Shown here piece by piece: positions 9,065 through 16,709 of a stretch of 64,000 nucleotides of DNA (positions are counted from its first letter, which is position 1; each line of letters begins with the position of its first letter). Below the pieces are notes generated by a model. The model had not been told where the DNA came from, did no database searches, and saw only the letters and a program-made list of their open reading frames with translations. Both the position numbers and the translations under genes were made by a program. The stretch is from Bradyrhizobium diazoefficiens (lineage in GTDB: Bacteria; Pseudomonadota; Alphaproteobacteria; Rhizobiales; Xanthobacteraceae). The stretch lies in assembly GCF_016616885.1 (NCBI RefSeq), contig NZ_CP067102.1, positions 7,592,501 through 7,656,500 of the forward strand. The letters run 5' to 3'.

Positions 9065-9439
9065 CTACGCCGCCCTATCCGCGAGCAATCGCCGCATGGC
9101 CTCCGGGTCGCGCTCGATAGCCAGTAGCAATGCGCGGGCCGGCGCGTCGGGTGTGCTCCGACGCTGCTCCCAATCACGCAAAGTCGTGATGGGCAGGTGG
9201 AAGGCTTCCGCAAATTCCGCTTGCGTCATTCCGAGACGCTGTCGCAGCAGCTTGACGCGCGATACGCGGCGCATCGTTGCGAGTTGCTCCGGAGCGAGCG
9301 GTTGCGCATCGGGGTCGGACTGTGCAGCGGCCACGACCTCCTCGTCGGCCATCGCATCGAGTCGCACCCATTCGGTGCCGCCCGTCGGGCGCGGGTCACC
9401 AGGTTTCACGGTCACCCGCGTAATACCGGTCTTGCTCAT
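9065..9439 (-). CDS. HTH (XRE-type) antitoxin partner of BrnT-like toxin
   Basis: 124 residues. The C-terminal half is a helix-turn-helix: KLLRQRLGMTQAEFAEAFHL then PITTLRDWEQRRSTPDAPAR. The N-terminal part (TGGTEWVRLDAMADEEVVAA) matches the toxin-contacting region seen in BrnA-like or HTH-type partners of BrnT. Its start overlaps the 3' end of the upstream brnT-like frame, the usual toxin-antitoxin coupling. BrnA antitoxins are usually ribbon-helix-helix; this is the HTH variant. It probably represses its own operon. With the toxin frameshifted it may now be a solitary antitoxin. Confidence 0.8.
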   Translation of the reverse strand: MSKTGITRVTVKPGDPRPTGGTEWVRLDAMADEEVVAAAQSDPDAQPLAPEQLATMRRVSRVKLLRQRLGMTQAEFAEAFHLPITTLRDWEQRRSTPDAPARALLLAIERDPEAMRRLLADRAA

Positions 9440-9682
9440 GTCGTGTGGCCTTCCGGGCCGAAATGATTCTGCACGTGTCCTCGCCAGGTAGCGTCACAAT
9501 CACGAACAGTACCTGCCGCGAGCCACGCCGATGACCTGAACCCGCTCCTCGTCGTAGACAAACCGGGTGTCGACCTCTTCAATGCGGTTCGGGTGTTCGA
9601 GGGCTGCAATGGCATCGGGAAAATCCACGCCGTGTTTACGAAGATTCGTGGCGGCTTTGCCATTGTCCCATTCATATTGCAC
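9396..9682 (-). pseudogene. brnT: BrnT-family RNase toxin, broken by a 1-bp frameshift
   Basis: From ATG 9682 the minus strand reads MQYEWDNGKAATNLRKHGVD, FPDAIAALEHPNRIEEVDTR, FVYDEERVQVIGVARG, which is the BrnT N-terminus (EWDxxKAxxNxxKHGVxF). It then hits a stop at 9500-9502. Moving by one base at about 9512/9513 restores the family C-terminus: VLFVIVTLPGEDTCRIISAR then KATRHEQDRYY, ending at 9396. The repaired protein is about 95 residues, normal for BrnT. One missing base explains everything, so this is either a recent inactivation or a sequencing error. The C-terminus overlaps the antitoxin start. Confidence 0.85.
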
Positions 9683-9801
9683 ATAGCGAATAGTACCGGA
9701 TATCGGTAGTAACCGCAGTGTGGCGCGATCTGGCCGGTTGGGCGAAGTATGGTTGCGTCGCCCTGGATGATGCCGGCGACCGCAGCGTGCTCTGGCGTAA
9801 G

Positions 9802-9878
9802 TGGCGCGCCCGGAACGATTCGAACGTCCGACCCTCAGATTCGTAGTCTGATGCTCTATCCAGCTGAGCTACGGGCGC
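9802..9878 (-). tRNA. tRNA-Arg (anticodon ACG)
   Basis: On the minus strand the cloverleaf reads: acceptor GCGCCCG, D-arm AGCTCAGCTGGATAGAGC, anticodon stem TCAGA with loop CTACGAA (anticodon ACG) and stem TCTGA, T-arm with GTTCGAATC, acceptor CGGGCGC, discriminator G and an encoded CCA. It decodes CGU/CGC after A34-to-I editing. Its 3' end points towards the eroded accessory patch at 6.4-9.7 kb, the arrangement expected when integrative elements use a tRNA 3' end as attachment site. I found no duplicated 3' end and no integrase. Confidence 0.95.
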
Positions 9879-10026
9879 GTTTTTCGCAGACAGCGCGGGC
9901 GGGGCCCGCAGGCAGCCTCCGGACAGCGCCAGAGGGGTGCGAAAGAGCGCTCTGACTAACCGCTCTAGCCCTGATTGGCAAGGTCCGGGATGAGGAGATT
10001 TTGCAGGGAGATGACGATCTCTCCCC

Positions 10027-10120
10027 GTCGTTCCGGGGCTCGCGAAGCGAGCACCCGGAATCTCGCGCCGAAAATCTCTGGATTCCGGGTTCGGCGCTAC
10101 GCGCCGCCCCGGAATGACGG
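10027..10120. repeat. Palindromic repeat, GTTCCGGGG/CCCCGGAATGACG family
   Basis: Outer arms CGTTCCGGGG and CCCCGGAATGACG face each other, with inner arms CTCGCGAAGCGAG and GGCGCTACGCGCC forming hairpins. It lies between the tRNA-Arg gene and the 3' end of the sensor kinase gene. The same GTCATTCCGGG module recurs at 16.67 kb and 52.30 kb. Confidence 0.75.
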
Positions 10121-10143
10121 ACACAGATCTGCCTCTGACCTAC

Positions 10144-11661
10144 CTACGCCCGCGCCCGCTCGTTGCGGATGGAGAGGAGTTCCACGGGACGGTCGGGGAT
10201 GACGATCCGGAAGGTGGCGCCGATGGTGCCCTCGACCAGATGGATGTCGCCGCCATGGGCGCGGACCAGCTCGGCAGCGATGGCGAGGCCCAGCCCGCTG
10301 CCGCCGGGGCGGCCGGAGGTCTGGAACGCCTCGAACAGATGCTCCCGGGTCTTCGGGGGCACGCCGGGGCCGGTATCGGAGACCTCCAGGATGGCAACCG
10401 CGCCTTCGCGCTTTCCGGTGATGCGGATCTGCTGCGGGCCGCCGTCGCCGGAGGCATGGCTCTCCAGCGCCTGGGCGGCGTTGCGCACCAGGTTGAGCAG
10501 CACGCGGAACAGCTGGTCGGGATCGGCATCGACCACAAGCCCCCGCTCGATCGCGGCGACCCAGGCGATCGAGACGTCATTGCCAAGACCCGCGGTCTCG
10601 CGCACCTCCAGCACGACCGGCTCGATCAGCATCATGCGCCGGTCGGGCGCGGCCTCCTGGGCTCGACCGTAGGACAGCGTCGACTGGCAGAAGGCGATGG
10701 CGCGCTCGAGCGAGCGCACGAGCTTTGGCGCAAAACGCTGCACCCGCGGATCGGGCACGCTGGCGAGCTGGTCCGACAGCAGTTGCGCCGAGGCCAGCAG
10801 ATTGCGCAGATCGTGGTTGATCTTGGAGACGGCGAGGCCCAGCGCGGCAAGCCGGCTTTTCTGATGCAGCATCGACATCAGGTCGCGCTGCATGTCCGAC
10901 AATTCGCGCTCGGCGACGCCGATCTCGTCGCTGCGCTGGCTCGGCACGATGATCCGCGCCGAGCTTTCCGGGTTCTCATGGAAGCCGACCAGGCTCGCGG
11001 TCAGCCGCCGCATCGGCCGCACGAAGAGATAATGGAGCGCGAGATAGACGAGGCCTGCAGTCAAAACGCCGATGATCAGCGCGACCACCACGACGTTGCG
11101 GGAGAAGCGGTACATCGACTGCCGCAGCGGCAGATCGTCGGTGACGATCTCGATGAACTGGGCGTTGCCGACACCGGGGCCGACGATGCGGATCGGCTGG
11201 TTGCCGGTCTCCAGCATCATCTGGAACGAGCCGGTGATGGCCTGCCACACCGTCATGTCGCGCAGGTCGATGTCGTGCTCGATCGTGGCGGGCAGGTTGT
11301 CGCTGGCGAGCAGGCGGCGCTGCTGGCCCATCTTGATCGCGACCGCGCGCGCATTGATGCTTTTGAGGATCTGCCGCGACAGCGAATCCGGCACCATGCC
11401 GAGCGGCGCCGCATCGAGCACCAGCGCCGCCGTGTTGGCCGCCGCGACGCGGTCGTTGAGGCGGTTGACCCAGAAGTTGGCGATCGCCGGCACGTAGAGC
11501 AGGACGGCCGCGATCATCACCAGCGGGACGGTCAGCAGCAGCAGTTTTCCGGACAGGCCAAGCCCATCCGGCCCGCGCGACCGCGTCACCGGCTGGTCCG
11601 CTGGCCGATCCGGATCTTGATCCAGATTTTGGGTCGGCTGCTGGAGGTCTGTCGCTACCAC
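10144..11661 (-). CDS. Orphan sensor histidine kinase
   Basis: 505 residues. A first transmembrane helix (LSGKLLLLTVPLVMIAAVLL, about 36-56) and a second (VVVVALIIGVLTAGLVYLAL, about 190-212) flank a periplasmic sensor region. A HAMP-like linker follows (VRPMRRLTASLVGFHENPES). The phosphoacceptor H-box is VSKINHDLRNLLASAQLLSD. The ATP-binding domain has an N-box (RVLLNLVRNAAQAL), D-box (VSDTGPGVPP) and G-box (GRPGGSGLGLAIA). No response regulator is adjacent, so its partner is unknown. It is divergent from rpmH across a 362-bp intergenic region. Confidence 0.93.
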   Translation of the reverse strand: MVATDLQQPTQNLDQDPDRPADQPVTRSRGPDGLGLSGKLLLLTVPLVMIAAVLLYVPAIANFWVNRLNDRVAAANTAALVLDAAPLGMVPDSLSRQILKSINARAVAIKMGQQRRLLASDNLPATIEHDIDLRDMTVWQAITGSFQMMLETGNQPIRIVGPGVGNAQFIEIVTDDLPLRQSMYRFSRNVVVVALIIGVLTAGLVYLALHYLFVRPMRRLTASLVGFHENPESSARIIVPSQRSDEIGVAERELSDMQRDLMSMLHQKSRLAALGLAVSKINHDLRNLLASAQLLSDQLASVPDPRVQRFAPKLVRSLERAIAFCQSTLSYGRAQEAAPDRRMMLIEPVVLEVRETAGLGNDVSIAWVAAIERGLVVDADPDQLFRVLLNLVRNAAQALESHASGDGGPQQIRITGKREGAVAILEVSDTGPGVPPKTREHLFEAFQTSGRPGGSGLGLAIAAELVRAHGGDIHLVEGTIGATFRIVIPDRPVELLSIRNERARA

Positions 11662-12023
11662 GAAATTCGCCCCTGCTGGCCTTCTGATAGAGCCCGACTG
11701 ATGGAGGATGCGACCCGCCCTGGGGGGTGGTCAAATTACGGATCGCTAATCTGCCAAGGTCGGATGTAGGCGCAGATACCGCGAGTCGCCACCTCAGGAG
11801 TTAAAAACCCCAACGAAACAGTGATATTCACCGGAACTGCGCGGTCCTGCGGCGTTGACGAAAACAAGACGCTCGCATATAAGCCGCGCAAATTGTCCGC
11901 GATGACCCGGTGCGACACCGGGAGCGGCTCTTCTGGGGCCGGAAATGGCCCATTTTGGGCCGCATCTTCCGGACTTTATCATCAATTCTACAGGCAAATT
12001 GCCCGGTCAGCGGAGAAAAACCC
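11662..12023. other. Divergent intergenic region between the sensor kinase and rpmH
   Basis: 362 bp with no supportable gene. It must hold the promoter of the kinase (minus) and the promoter of rpmH (plus, separate entry). A short palindrome CCCGGTGCGACACCGGG lies at about 11910-11926 in the probable rpmH leader. Confidence 0.6.
11855..11883 (+). promoter_or_regulatory. Sigma-70-type promoter for rpmH-rnpA-yidC
   Basis: TTGACG at 11855-11860, a 17-nt spacer, and TATAAG at 11878-11883 make an almost consensus housekeeping promoter about 140 nt upstream of the rpmH start codon. This suits a highly expressed ribosomal protein gene. The transcript start would be near 11890, leaving a leader of about 130 nt. 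Confidence 0.7.
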
Positions 12024-12158
12024 GTGAAGCGGACTTATCAACCCAGCAAACTGGTGCGCAAGCGCCGCCACGGCTTCCGGGCCCGTCTCGCGACCGCCGG
12101 CGGTCGCAAGGTTCTGGCTGCCCGCCGCGCTCGCGGCCGCAAGCGTCTGAGCGCCTGA
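12024..12158 (+). CDS. rpmH: 50S ribosomal protein L34
   Basis: A 44-residue, highly basic protein: [20 protein letters not shown], then [20 protein letters not shown], ending RLSA. It is a textbook L34 of normal length (about 44 residues), starting at GTG 12024 with AGCGGAGAAA upstream. It is the first gene of the conserved rpmH-rnpA-yidC cluster, 27 bp from rnpA. Confidence 0.98.
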   Translation: MKRTYQPSKLVRKRRHGFRARLATAGGRKVLAARRARGRKRLSA

Positions 12159-12185
12159 GCCGGACCCCCTTTTTGGGATTTCATT

Positions 12186-12578
12186 ATGGATCGGCTGAGG
12201 CAGCGGGCGGATTTCCTCGCCGTTGCCAATGGCGCGCGGGTGAATAGTCCCGCGTTCGTCCTGCAAAGCCGTGGTCGCGACGACAGCGGCCCGATCCGGA
12301 TCGGCTTCACCGTTACCAAAAAGAACGGCAACGCCCCCGAGCGCAATCGCATCCGGCGCCGGCTTCGCGAACTGGTGAAGCGGCTCGATCCGGTGTCGAT
12401 GCAACCCCATCATGATTACGTGCTGGTCGGCCGCAGGGACGCGCTTTCGCGCGACTTCACGACCATGCTCGACGATCTGCGCATAGCGTTCACGAAGCCC
12501 GCGCGGCATACGGACAAGGGACTGGCAAGGGGACGCGGGCCGAGGCCCGGCCCAGCCGCCAGCCGCAAACCGGATTGA
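12186..12578 (+). CDS. rnpA: Ribonuclease P protein component
   Basis: 130 residues. It is the protein cofactor of RNase P, which matures tRNA 5' ends together with the RNA subunit. The RNR signature is present: GFTVTKKNGNAPERNRIRRR followed by LRELVKR. DYVLVGRRDALSRDFTTMLDDL is the C-terminal part of the fold. The tail after about residue 105 (KGLARGRGPRPGPAASRKPD) is a lineage-specific basic extension. It is co-transcribed with rpmH and yidC; yidD is not found between them here. Confidence 0.97.
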   Translation: MDRLRQRADFLAVANGARVNSPAFVLQSRGRDDSGPIRIGFTVTKKNGNAPERNRIRRRLRELVKRLDPVSMQPHHDYVLVGRRDALSRDFTTMLDDLRIAFTKPARHTDKGLARGRGPRPGPAASRKPD

Positions 12579-12594
12579 TGACGAGACCATAGTG

Positions 12595-14442
12595 ATGACT
12601 GACAATCGCAATACCATCCTCGCCGTCATTCTCTCCGGCCTGGTGCTGATCGCCTGGCAGTATTTCTACAACGTGCCGGCGATGGAGAAGCAGCGCGCCC
12701 AGCAGCAGACGCAGGCCGAGCTCCAGAAGACCAATCCGCAGCCGACGGCGTCCGCAACACCGGGCGCCACGCCGCAGGCCGGCAGCGCGCCTGCGCCCAC
12801 CACCGCGCCGGGCGCGAACCAGCAGGCCCAGCCGACCGTCAGCCGCGACACCGCGATTGCCGCGAGCCCCCGCGTGAAGATCGACACGCCGCGGCTCTCC
12901 GGCAGCATCTCGCTGAAGGGCGGCCGCATCGACGACCTCGCGCTGCTGCAATTCCGCGAGACGGTCGACCCGAAGTCGCCGCCGATCATTCTCTATTCGC
13001 CCTCGGGCACGGCAGAGCCCTATTACGCCGAGTTCGGCTGGGTGGCGGCAACAGGCGTGACGGCGAAGATGCCTGACGCGCAGTCCGTCTGGCAGCAGGA
13101 GGGCAGCGGCAGCCTGACCCCGACCACGCCGGCGGTGCTGAAGTGGGATAATGGCGAAGGCCTCACCTTCCGCCGCACCATCGCGGTCGACGACCACTAT
13201 CTCTTCACGGTCAAGGACGAGGTGAGCAATGTCGGCAACGCGCCGGTCACGCTTTATCCGTTCGCGCTGATCTCGCGCCACGGCACGCCGCAGGTCTCAG
13301 GCTATTACATCCTGCACGAAGGCCTGATCGGCTATCTCGATGGCTTGCAGGAATACGCCTACAAGAAGATCGACGAAGCCAAGTCGGTGAGCTTCAAGGC
13401 CACCAATGGCTGGCTCGGCATGACCGACAAGTACTGGGCTTCGGCGCTGCTGCCCGACACCAGTGCGCAGCTTCAGGCGAAGTTCTCCTCGAACCTCGTC
13501 GGCAACGTCCATACCTACCAGACCGACTATCTGCTCGACCCCGTCACCGTCGCGATCGGCGGCACGGCGACAGCAAACGCGCGGCTGTTCGCCGGTGCCA
13601 AGGAAGCCGGCGTCGTCGGCGTGTTCCCGTTCGCGGGGCTCGGCGGCTACAACAAGGAGCTCGGGCTGAACCATTTCGATCTCTTGATCGACTGGGGCTG
13701 GTTCTACTTCATCACCAAGCCGATGTTCCTCGGCCTCGACTTCTTCTATCGCTTCTTCGGCAATTTCGGCATCTCGATCCTGCTCGTGACCGTGATCGTG
13801 AAGCTGTTGTTCTTCCCGCTGGCCAACAAGTCCTACGCCTCGATGGCGAAGATGAAATCGGTCCAGCCGCAGCTTCAGGCGCTGAAGGAGCGCTATCCCG
13901 ACGACAAGGTGAAGCAGCAGCAGGAGATGATGGAGATCTACCGCAAGGAGAAGATCAATCCGGTCGCCGGCTGTCTTCCCGTGGTGATCCAGATCCCGGT
14001 GTTCTTCTCGCTCTACAAGGTGCTGTTCGTCACCATCGAGATGCGGCACGCGCCGTTCTTCGGCTGGATCAAGGACCTCTCGGCGCCCGATCCGACCAAT
14101 CTGTTCACGCTGTTCGGACTGATCCCGTTCGATCCGACCACGCTGCCGGTGTTCGGCCATTATCTCGCGCTCGGCATCTGGCCGATCATCATGGGCATCA
14201 CGATGTGGTTCCAGATGAAGCTGAACCCGACGCCGCCGGATCCGACGCAGCAGATCATCTTCAACTGGATGCCGCTGATCTTCACCTTCATGCTGGCGGG
14301 CTTCCCGGCAGGCCTCGTGATCTACTGGGCCTGGAACAACACGCTCTCCGTGCTCCAGCAGAGCTTCATCATGCGCCGCAACGGCGTGAAGGTGGAGCTG
14401 TTCGACAATCTCAAGGCGACGTTCGCGAGGAAGGCGACGTAG
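12595..14442 (+). CDS. yidC: Membrane protein insertase YidC
   Basis: 615 residues from ATG 12595 (an in-frame GTG lies just before at 12592). It inserts and folds inner-membrane proteins alone or with SecYEG. The N-terminal anchor NTILAVILSGLVLIAWQYFY is followed by a long Gln/Pro/Ala/Thr-rich linker (about 35-90) and a periplasmic P1 domain. The conserved C-terminal five-helix domain starts near FGISILLVTVIVKLLFFPLA and contains SYASMAKMKSVQPQLQALKE, NPVAGCLPVVIQIPVFFSLY and a final AGLVIYWAWNNTLSVLQQ. The length is typical of the Gram-negative form. Confidence 0.97.
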   Translation: MTDNRNTILAVILSGLVLIAWQYFYNVPAMEKQRAQQQTQAELQKTNPQPTASATPGATPQAGSAPAPTTAPGANQQAQPTVSRDTAIAASPRVKIDTPRLSGSISLKGGRIDDLALLQFRETVDPKSPPIILYSPSGTAEPYYAEFGWVAATGVTAKMPDAQSVWQQEGSGSLTPTTPAVLKWDNGEGLTFRRTIAVDDHYLFTVKDEVSNVGNAPVTLYPFALISRHGTPQVSGYYILHEGLIGYLDGLQEYAYKKIDEAKSVSFKATNGWLGMTDKYWASALLPDTSAQLQAKFSSNLVGNVHTYQTDYLLDPVTVAIGGTATANARLFAGAKEAGVVGVFPFAGLGGYNKELGLNHFDLLIDWGWFYFITKPMFLGLDFFYRFFGNFGISILLVTVIVKLLFFPLANKSYASMAKMKSVQPQLQALKERYPDDKVKQQQEMMEIYRKEKINPVAGCLPVVIQIPVFFSLYKVLFVTIEMRHAPFFGWIKDLSAPDPTNLFTLFGLIPFDPTTLPVFGHYLALGIWPIIMGITMWFQMKLNPTPPDPTQQIIFNWMPLIFTFMLAGFPAGLVIYWAWNNTLSVLQQSFIMRRNGVKVELFDNLKATFARKAT

Positions 14443-14491
14443 CTTTTCTGGCAGGCGCCCGCCAATGTGATGCGGGCACAATGCTTCCAAG

Positions 14492-14582
14492 TCGTCATGC
14501 CCGGGCTTGTCCCGGGCATCCACGTTTTGGAAGCTTGCTCCGTGGCAAGACGTGGATGGCCGGGACGAGCCCGGCCATGACG
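14492..14582. repeat. Palindromic repeat, GTCATGCCCGGGC family
   Basis: Arms CGTCATGCCCGGGCTTGTCC and its near-complement GGACGAGCCCGGCCATGACG, with inner ATCCACG/CGTGGAT, form a long imperfect hairpin between yidC and yihA. An almost identical copy lies at 42591-42680, and a half copy at about 16623-16655. Confidence 0.85.
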
Positions 14583-14600
14583 AAAGGATAGAGCCTTCGC

Positions 14601-15254
14601 ATGACCGACGACAAAGATGCGAAGCTGATCGAAGCCGGCCGAAAGCTGTTCACCCGCGACTGGCAGTTCATCTGGGCCTCGCCCTCGATTCAAACGCTGC
14701 CGCCGATGGCGGGGCTGGAGATCGCCTTTGCCGGCCGCTCCAATGTCGGCAAGTCGAGCCTGATCAACGCGCTGACCGGCCGCAACGCGCTGGCGCGCAC
14801 CTCGCATACGCCGGGCCGCACCCAGGAGCTGATCTTCTTCGAGGTCCCCGGGAAAACCGACCTGCGTCTCGTCGACATGCCCGGCTATGGCTACGCCAAG
14901 GCGCCGAAGAGCCAGGTCGCGTCCTGGACCGAGCTGATCCACAAATTCCTGCTGGGACGCGCCTCGCTCGCCCGCGTCTACGTGCTGATCGACGCGCGGC
15001 ACGGCTTGAAGGACGTCGATCTCGAGGTCCTCAAGACGCTCGACCGTTCGGCCGTCAGCTATCAGGTCGTGCTGACCAAGGCCGACCAGGTGAAGGCGAG
15101 CGAACTCGAGTCCTGCATCGCCGAGACCGAAGCCGCGCTCGCCAAACATCCGGCCGCGTTCCCGAACGTGATCGCGACCTCGTCGCGCAGCTCGACCGGC
15201 ATGGCCGAACTGCGTGCTGCCATGGCGAAACTTCTGGAAGAGCGGACCAAGTGA
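14601..15254 (+). CDS. yihA: Ribosome biogenesis GTP-binding protein YihA/YsxC
   Basis: 217 residues, a cytoplasmic TRAFAC GTPase for assembly of the large ribosomal subunit. G1 is AFAGRSNVGKSSLINALTGR, G2 the Thr in ARTSHTPGRTQEL, G3 LVDMPGYGYAKAP, G4 VLTKADQ, and G5 lies near ATSSRSSTGMAELR. The position after yidC and before argB is usual in Bradyrhizobium-type genomes. The stop overlaps the start of the next gene (TGATG). Confidence 0.97.
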   Translation: MTDDKDAKLIEAGRKLFTRDWQFIWASPSIQTLPPMAGLEIAFAGRSNVGKSSLINALTGRNALARTSHTPGRTQELIFFEVPGKTDLRLVDMPGYGYAKAPKSQVASWTELIHKFLLGRASLARVYVLIDARHGLKDVDLEVLKTLDRSAVSYQVVLTKADQVKASELESCIAETEAALAKHPAAFPNVIATSSRSSTGMAELRAAMAKLLEERTK

Positions 15255-15619
15255 TGGCCCGCCTGCTGGTCGCCCTTGCCGGTCTGATGGGCGCCGCCGG
15301 CGTCGTGCTGGCCGCAGCCTCCGCCCATGGCGCCGACGCCACCCGGCTTGCCTCAGCGAGCGCCATGCTGCTGTTTCATGCAACTGCCATATTGGCCTGC
15401 GTCGCCCTGCTCGCGGGCGGCCTTCTGCACGGCGGAATTGGCCTGATCGCCGCGTTCGGCTTCGTGATCGGCGCCGCGCTGTTCGCGGGCGACCTCACTG
15501 TGCTGCAATATGCCGGCCATTCGCTGTTTCCGTTCGCGGCGCCGACCGGCGGAACGACAATGATTTTGAGCTGGCTGGCGGTGACGCTGGCGGCGGTGGC
15601 GGCGAAGCGCGGCCCGTAG
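15254..15619 (+). CDS. DUF423 family small membrane protein
   Basis: 121 residues with four hydrophobic segments: LLVALAGLMGAAGVVLAAAS, LFHATAILACVALLAGGLLH, IGLIAAFGFVIGAALFAGDL and TTMILSWLAVTLAAVAAKRG. The pattern HG...RL....A..L.FHA..L and GHSLFPFAAPTGGTTMILSW is that of DUF423 (YwdK-like) membrane proteins of unknown function. Its start ATG overlaps the stop of yihA by one base, so they are coupled. Confidence 0.88.
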   Translation: MARLLVALAGLMGAAGVVLAAASAHGADATRLASASAMLLFHATAILACVALLAGGLLHGGIGLIAAFGFVIGAALFAGDLTVLQYAGHSLFPFAAPTGGTTMILSWLAVTLAAVAAKRGP

Positions 15620-15706
15620 CAGCGGCATGGCAGTCACACTTTGCGCCTCGCCCGCCAATCAGATAGAACGCTGGCCGCGTTAGTCCCGCAAGCCGAGATC
15701 CGCCTC

Positions 15707-16594
15707 ATGACCGAAATCTCCCCGCTCGACCAGGCCCGCATCCTGTCCGAAGCGCTGCCGCACATGCAGCAATACGACGAAGAAACCATCGTCATCAAAT
15801 ATGGCGGGCATGCCATGGGCGACGAGGAGACCGCGAAGAATTTCGCCCGCGACATCGTGCTGCTGGAGCAGACCGCGATCAATCCGGTGGTGGTGCATGG
15901 CGGCGGCCCGCAGATCGCGACCATGCTCAAGCGCCTCGGCATCGCCTCCGAATTCGCCGCCGGCCTGCGCATCACCGATGCAGCGACCATCGAGATCGTC
16001 GAGATGGTGCTCGCCGGCTCCGTCAACAAGCAGATCGTCGGCTACATCAACGAAGCCGGCGGCAAGGCCGTGGGTCTCTCGGGCAAGGACGGCAACATGG
16101 TGAAGGCGTCGAAGACGACGCGCACCATCATCGATCCGGACTCGCATATCGAGAAGGCGGTCGATCTCGGTTACGTCGGCGATCCCGAGAAGGTCGACCT
16201 CACGCTGCTCAATCAGTTGATCGGCTACGAGCTGATCCCGGTGCTGGCGCCGCTCGCGACCTCCAAGGACGGCCTGACGCTGAACGTCAACGCCGACACC
16301 TTTGCCGGTGCGGTGGCCGGCGCGCTGAAGGCCAAGCGCCTCTTGCTGCTCACCGACGTGCCCGGCGTGCTCGACAAGTCGAAGAAGCTGATTCCGCAGC
16401 TCTCGGTGAAGGACGCGCGCAAATTGATCGCCGACGGCACCATTTCCGGCGGCATGATCCCGAAGGTCGAGACCTGCATCTACGCGCTCGAGCAGGGCGT
16501 CGAGGGCGTCGTCATCATCGACGGCAAGATGCAGCATGCGGTGCTGCTCGAGCTCTTCACCAACACGGGCACGGGAACGCTGATCCACAAGTGA
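15707..16594 (+). CDS. argB: Acetylglutamate kinase
   Basis: 295 residues; start chosen at ATG 15707 ([20 protein letters not shown]), which matches the family, rather than the upstream in-frame ATG 15641. It phosphorylates N-acetyl-L-glutamate, the second step of arginine biosynthesis. Motifs are the phosphate-binding [13 protein letters not shown], the substrate loop [34 protein letters not shown] and [13 protein letters not shown]. The C-terminal [10 protein letters not shown] and a [10 protein letters not shown] end match the amino-acid kinase fold and the arginine-sensitive type. A clear orthologue. Confidence 0.98.
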   Translation: MTEISPLDQARILSEALPHMQQYDEETIVIKYGGHAMGDEETAKNFARDIVLLEQTAINPVVVHGGGPQIATMLKRLGIASEFAAGLRITDAATIEIVEMVLAGSVNKQIVGYINEAGGKAVGLSGKDGNMVKASKTTRTIIDPDSHIEKAVDLGYVGDPEKVDLTLLNQLIGYELIPVLAPLATSKDGLTLNVNADTFAGAVAGALKAKRLLLLTDVPGVLDKSKKLIPQLSVKDARKLIADGTISGGMIPKVETCIYALEQGVEGVVIIDGKMQHAVLLELFTNTGTGTLIHK

Positions 16595-16622
16595 TGAGCG
16601 AACACGAGCAGCGGAAAAAGGT

Positions 16623-16709
16623 CGTCATGCCCGGGCTTGACCCGGGCATCCACGGCTCTCGCCTTGCTCAGTCATTCCGGGGCGCCCAAAGGGCGAATCC
16701 GGAATGACG
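16623..16709. repeat. Composite palindromic repeat (half GTCATGCCCGGG unit joined to a GTCATTCCGGGG unit)
   Basis: The left part CGTCATGCCCGGGCTTGACC...GGGCATCCACGG matches the half-unit of the 14.5-kb repeat. The right part GTCATTCCGGGGCGCCCAAAGGGCGAATCCGGAATGAC is the other family. Two repeat families are therefore fused in one intergenic space. The ATG at 16704 of the next gene lies in the last bases of the repeat. Confidence 0.75.

Noticed and set aside
8814..9491. Plus-strand open frame over the antitoxin locus
   Set aside because: Ser/Arg-rich shadow; the minus strand encodes an HTH protein with a recognisable motif.
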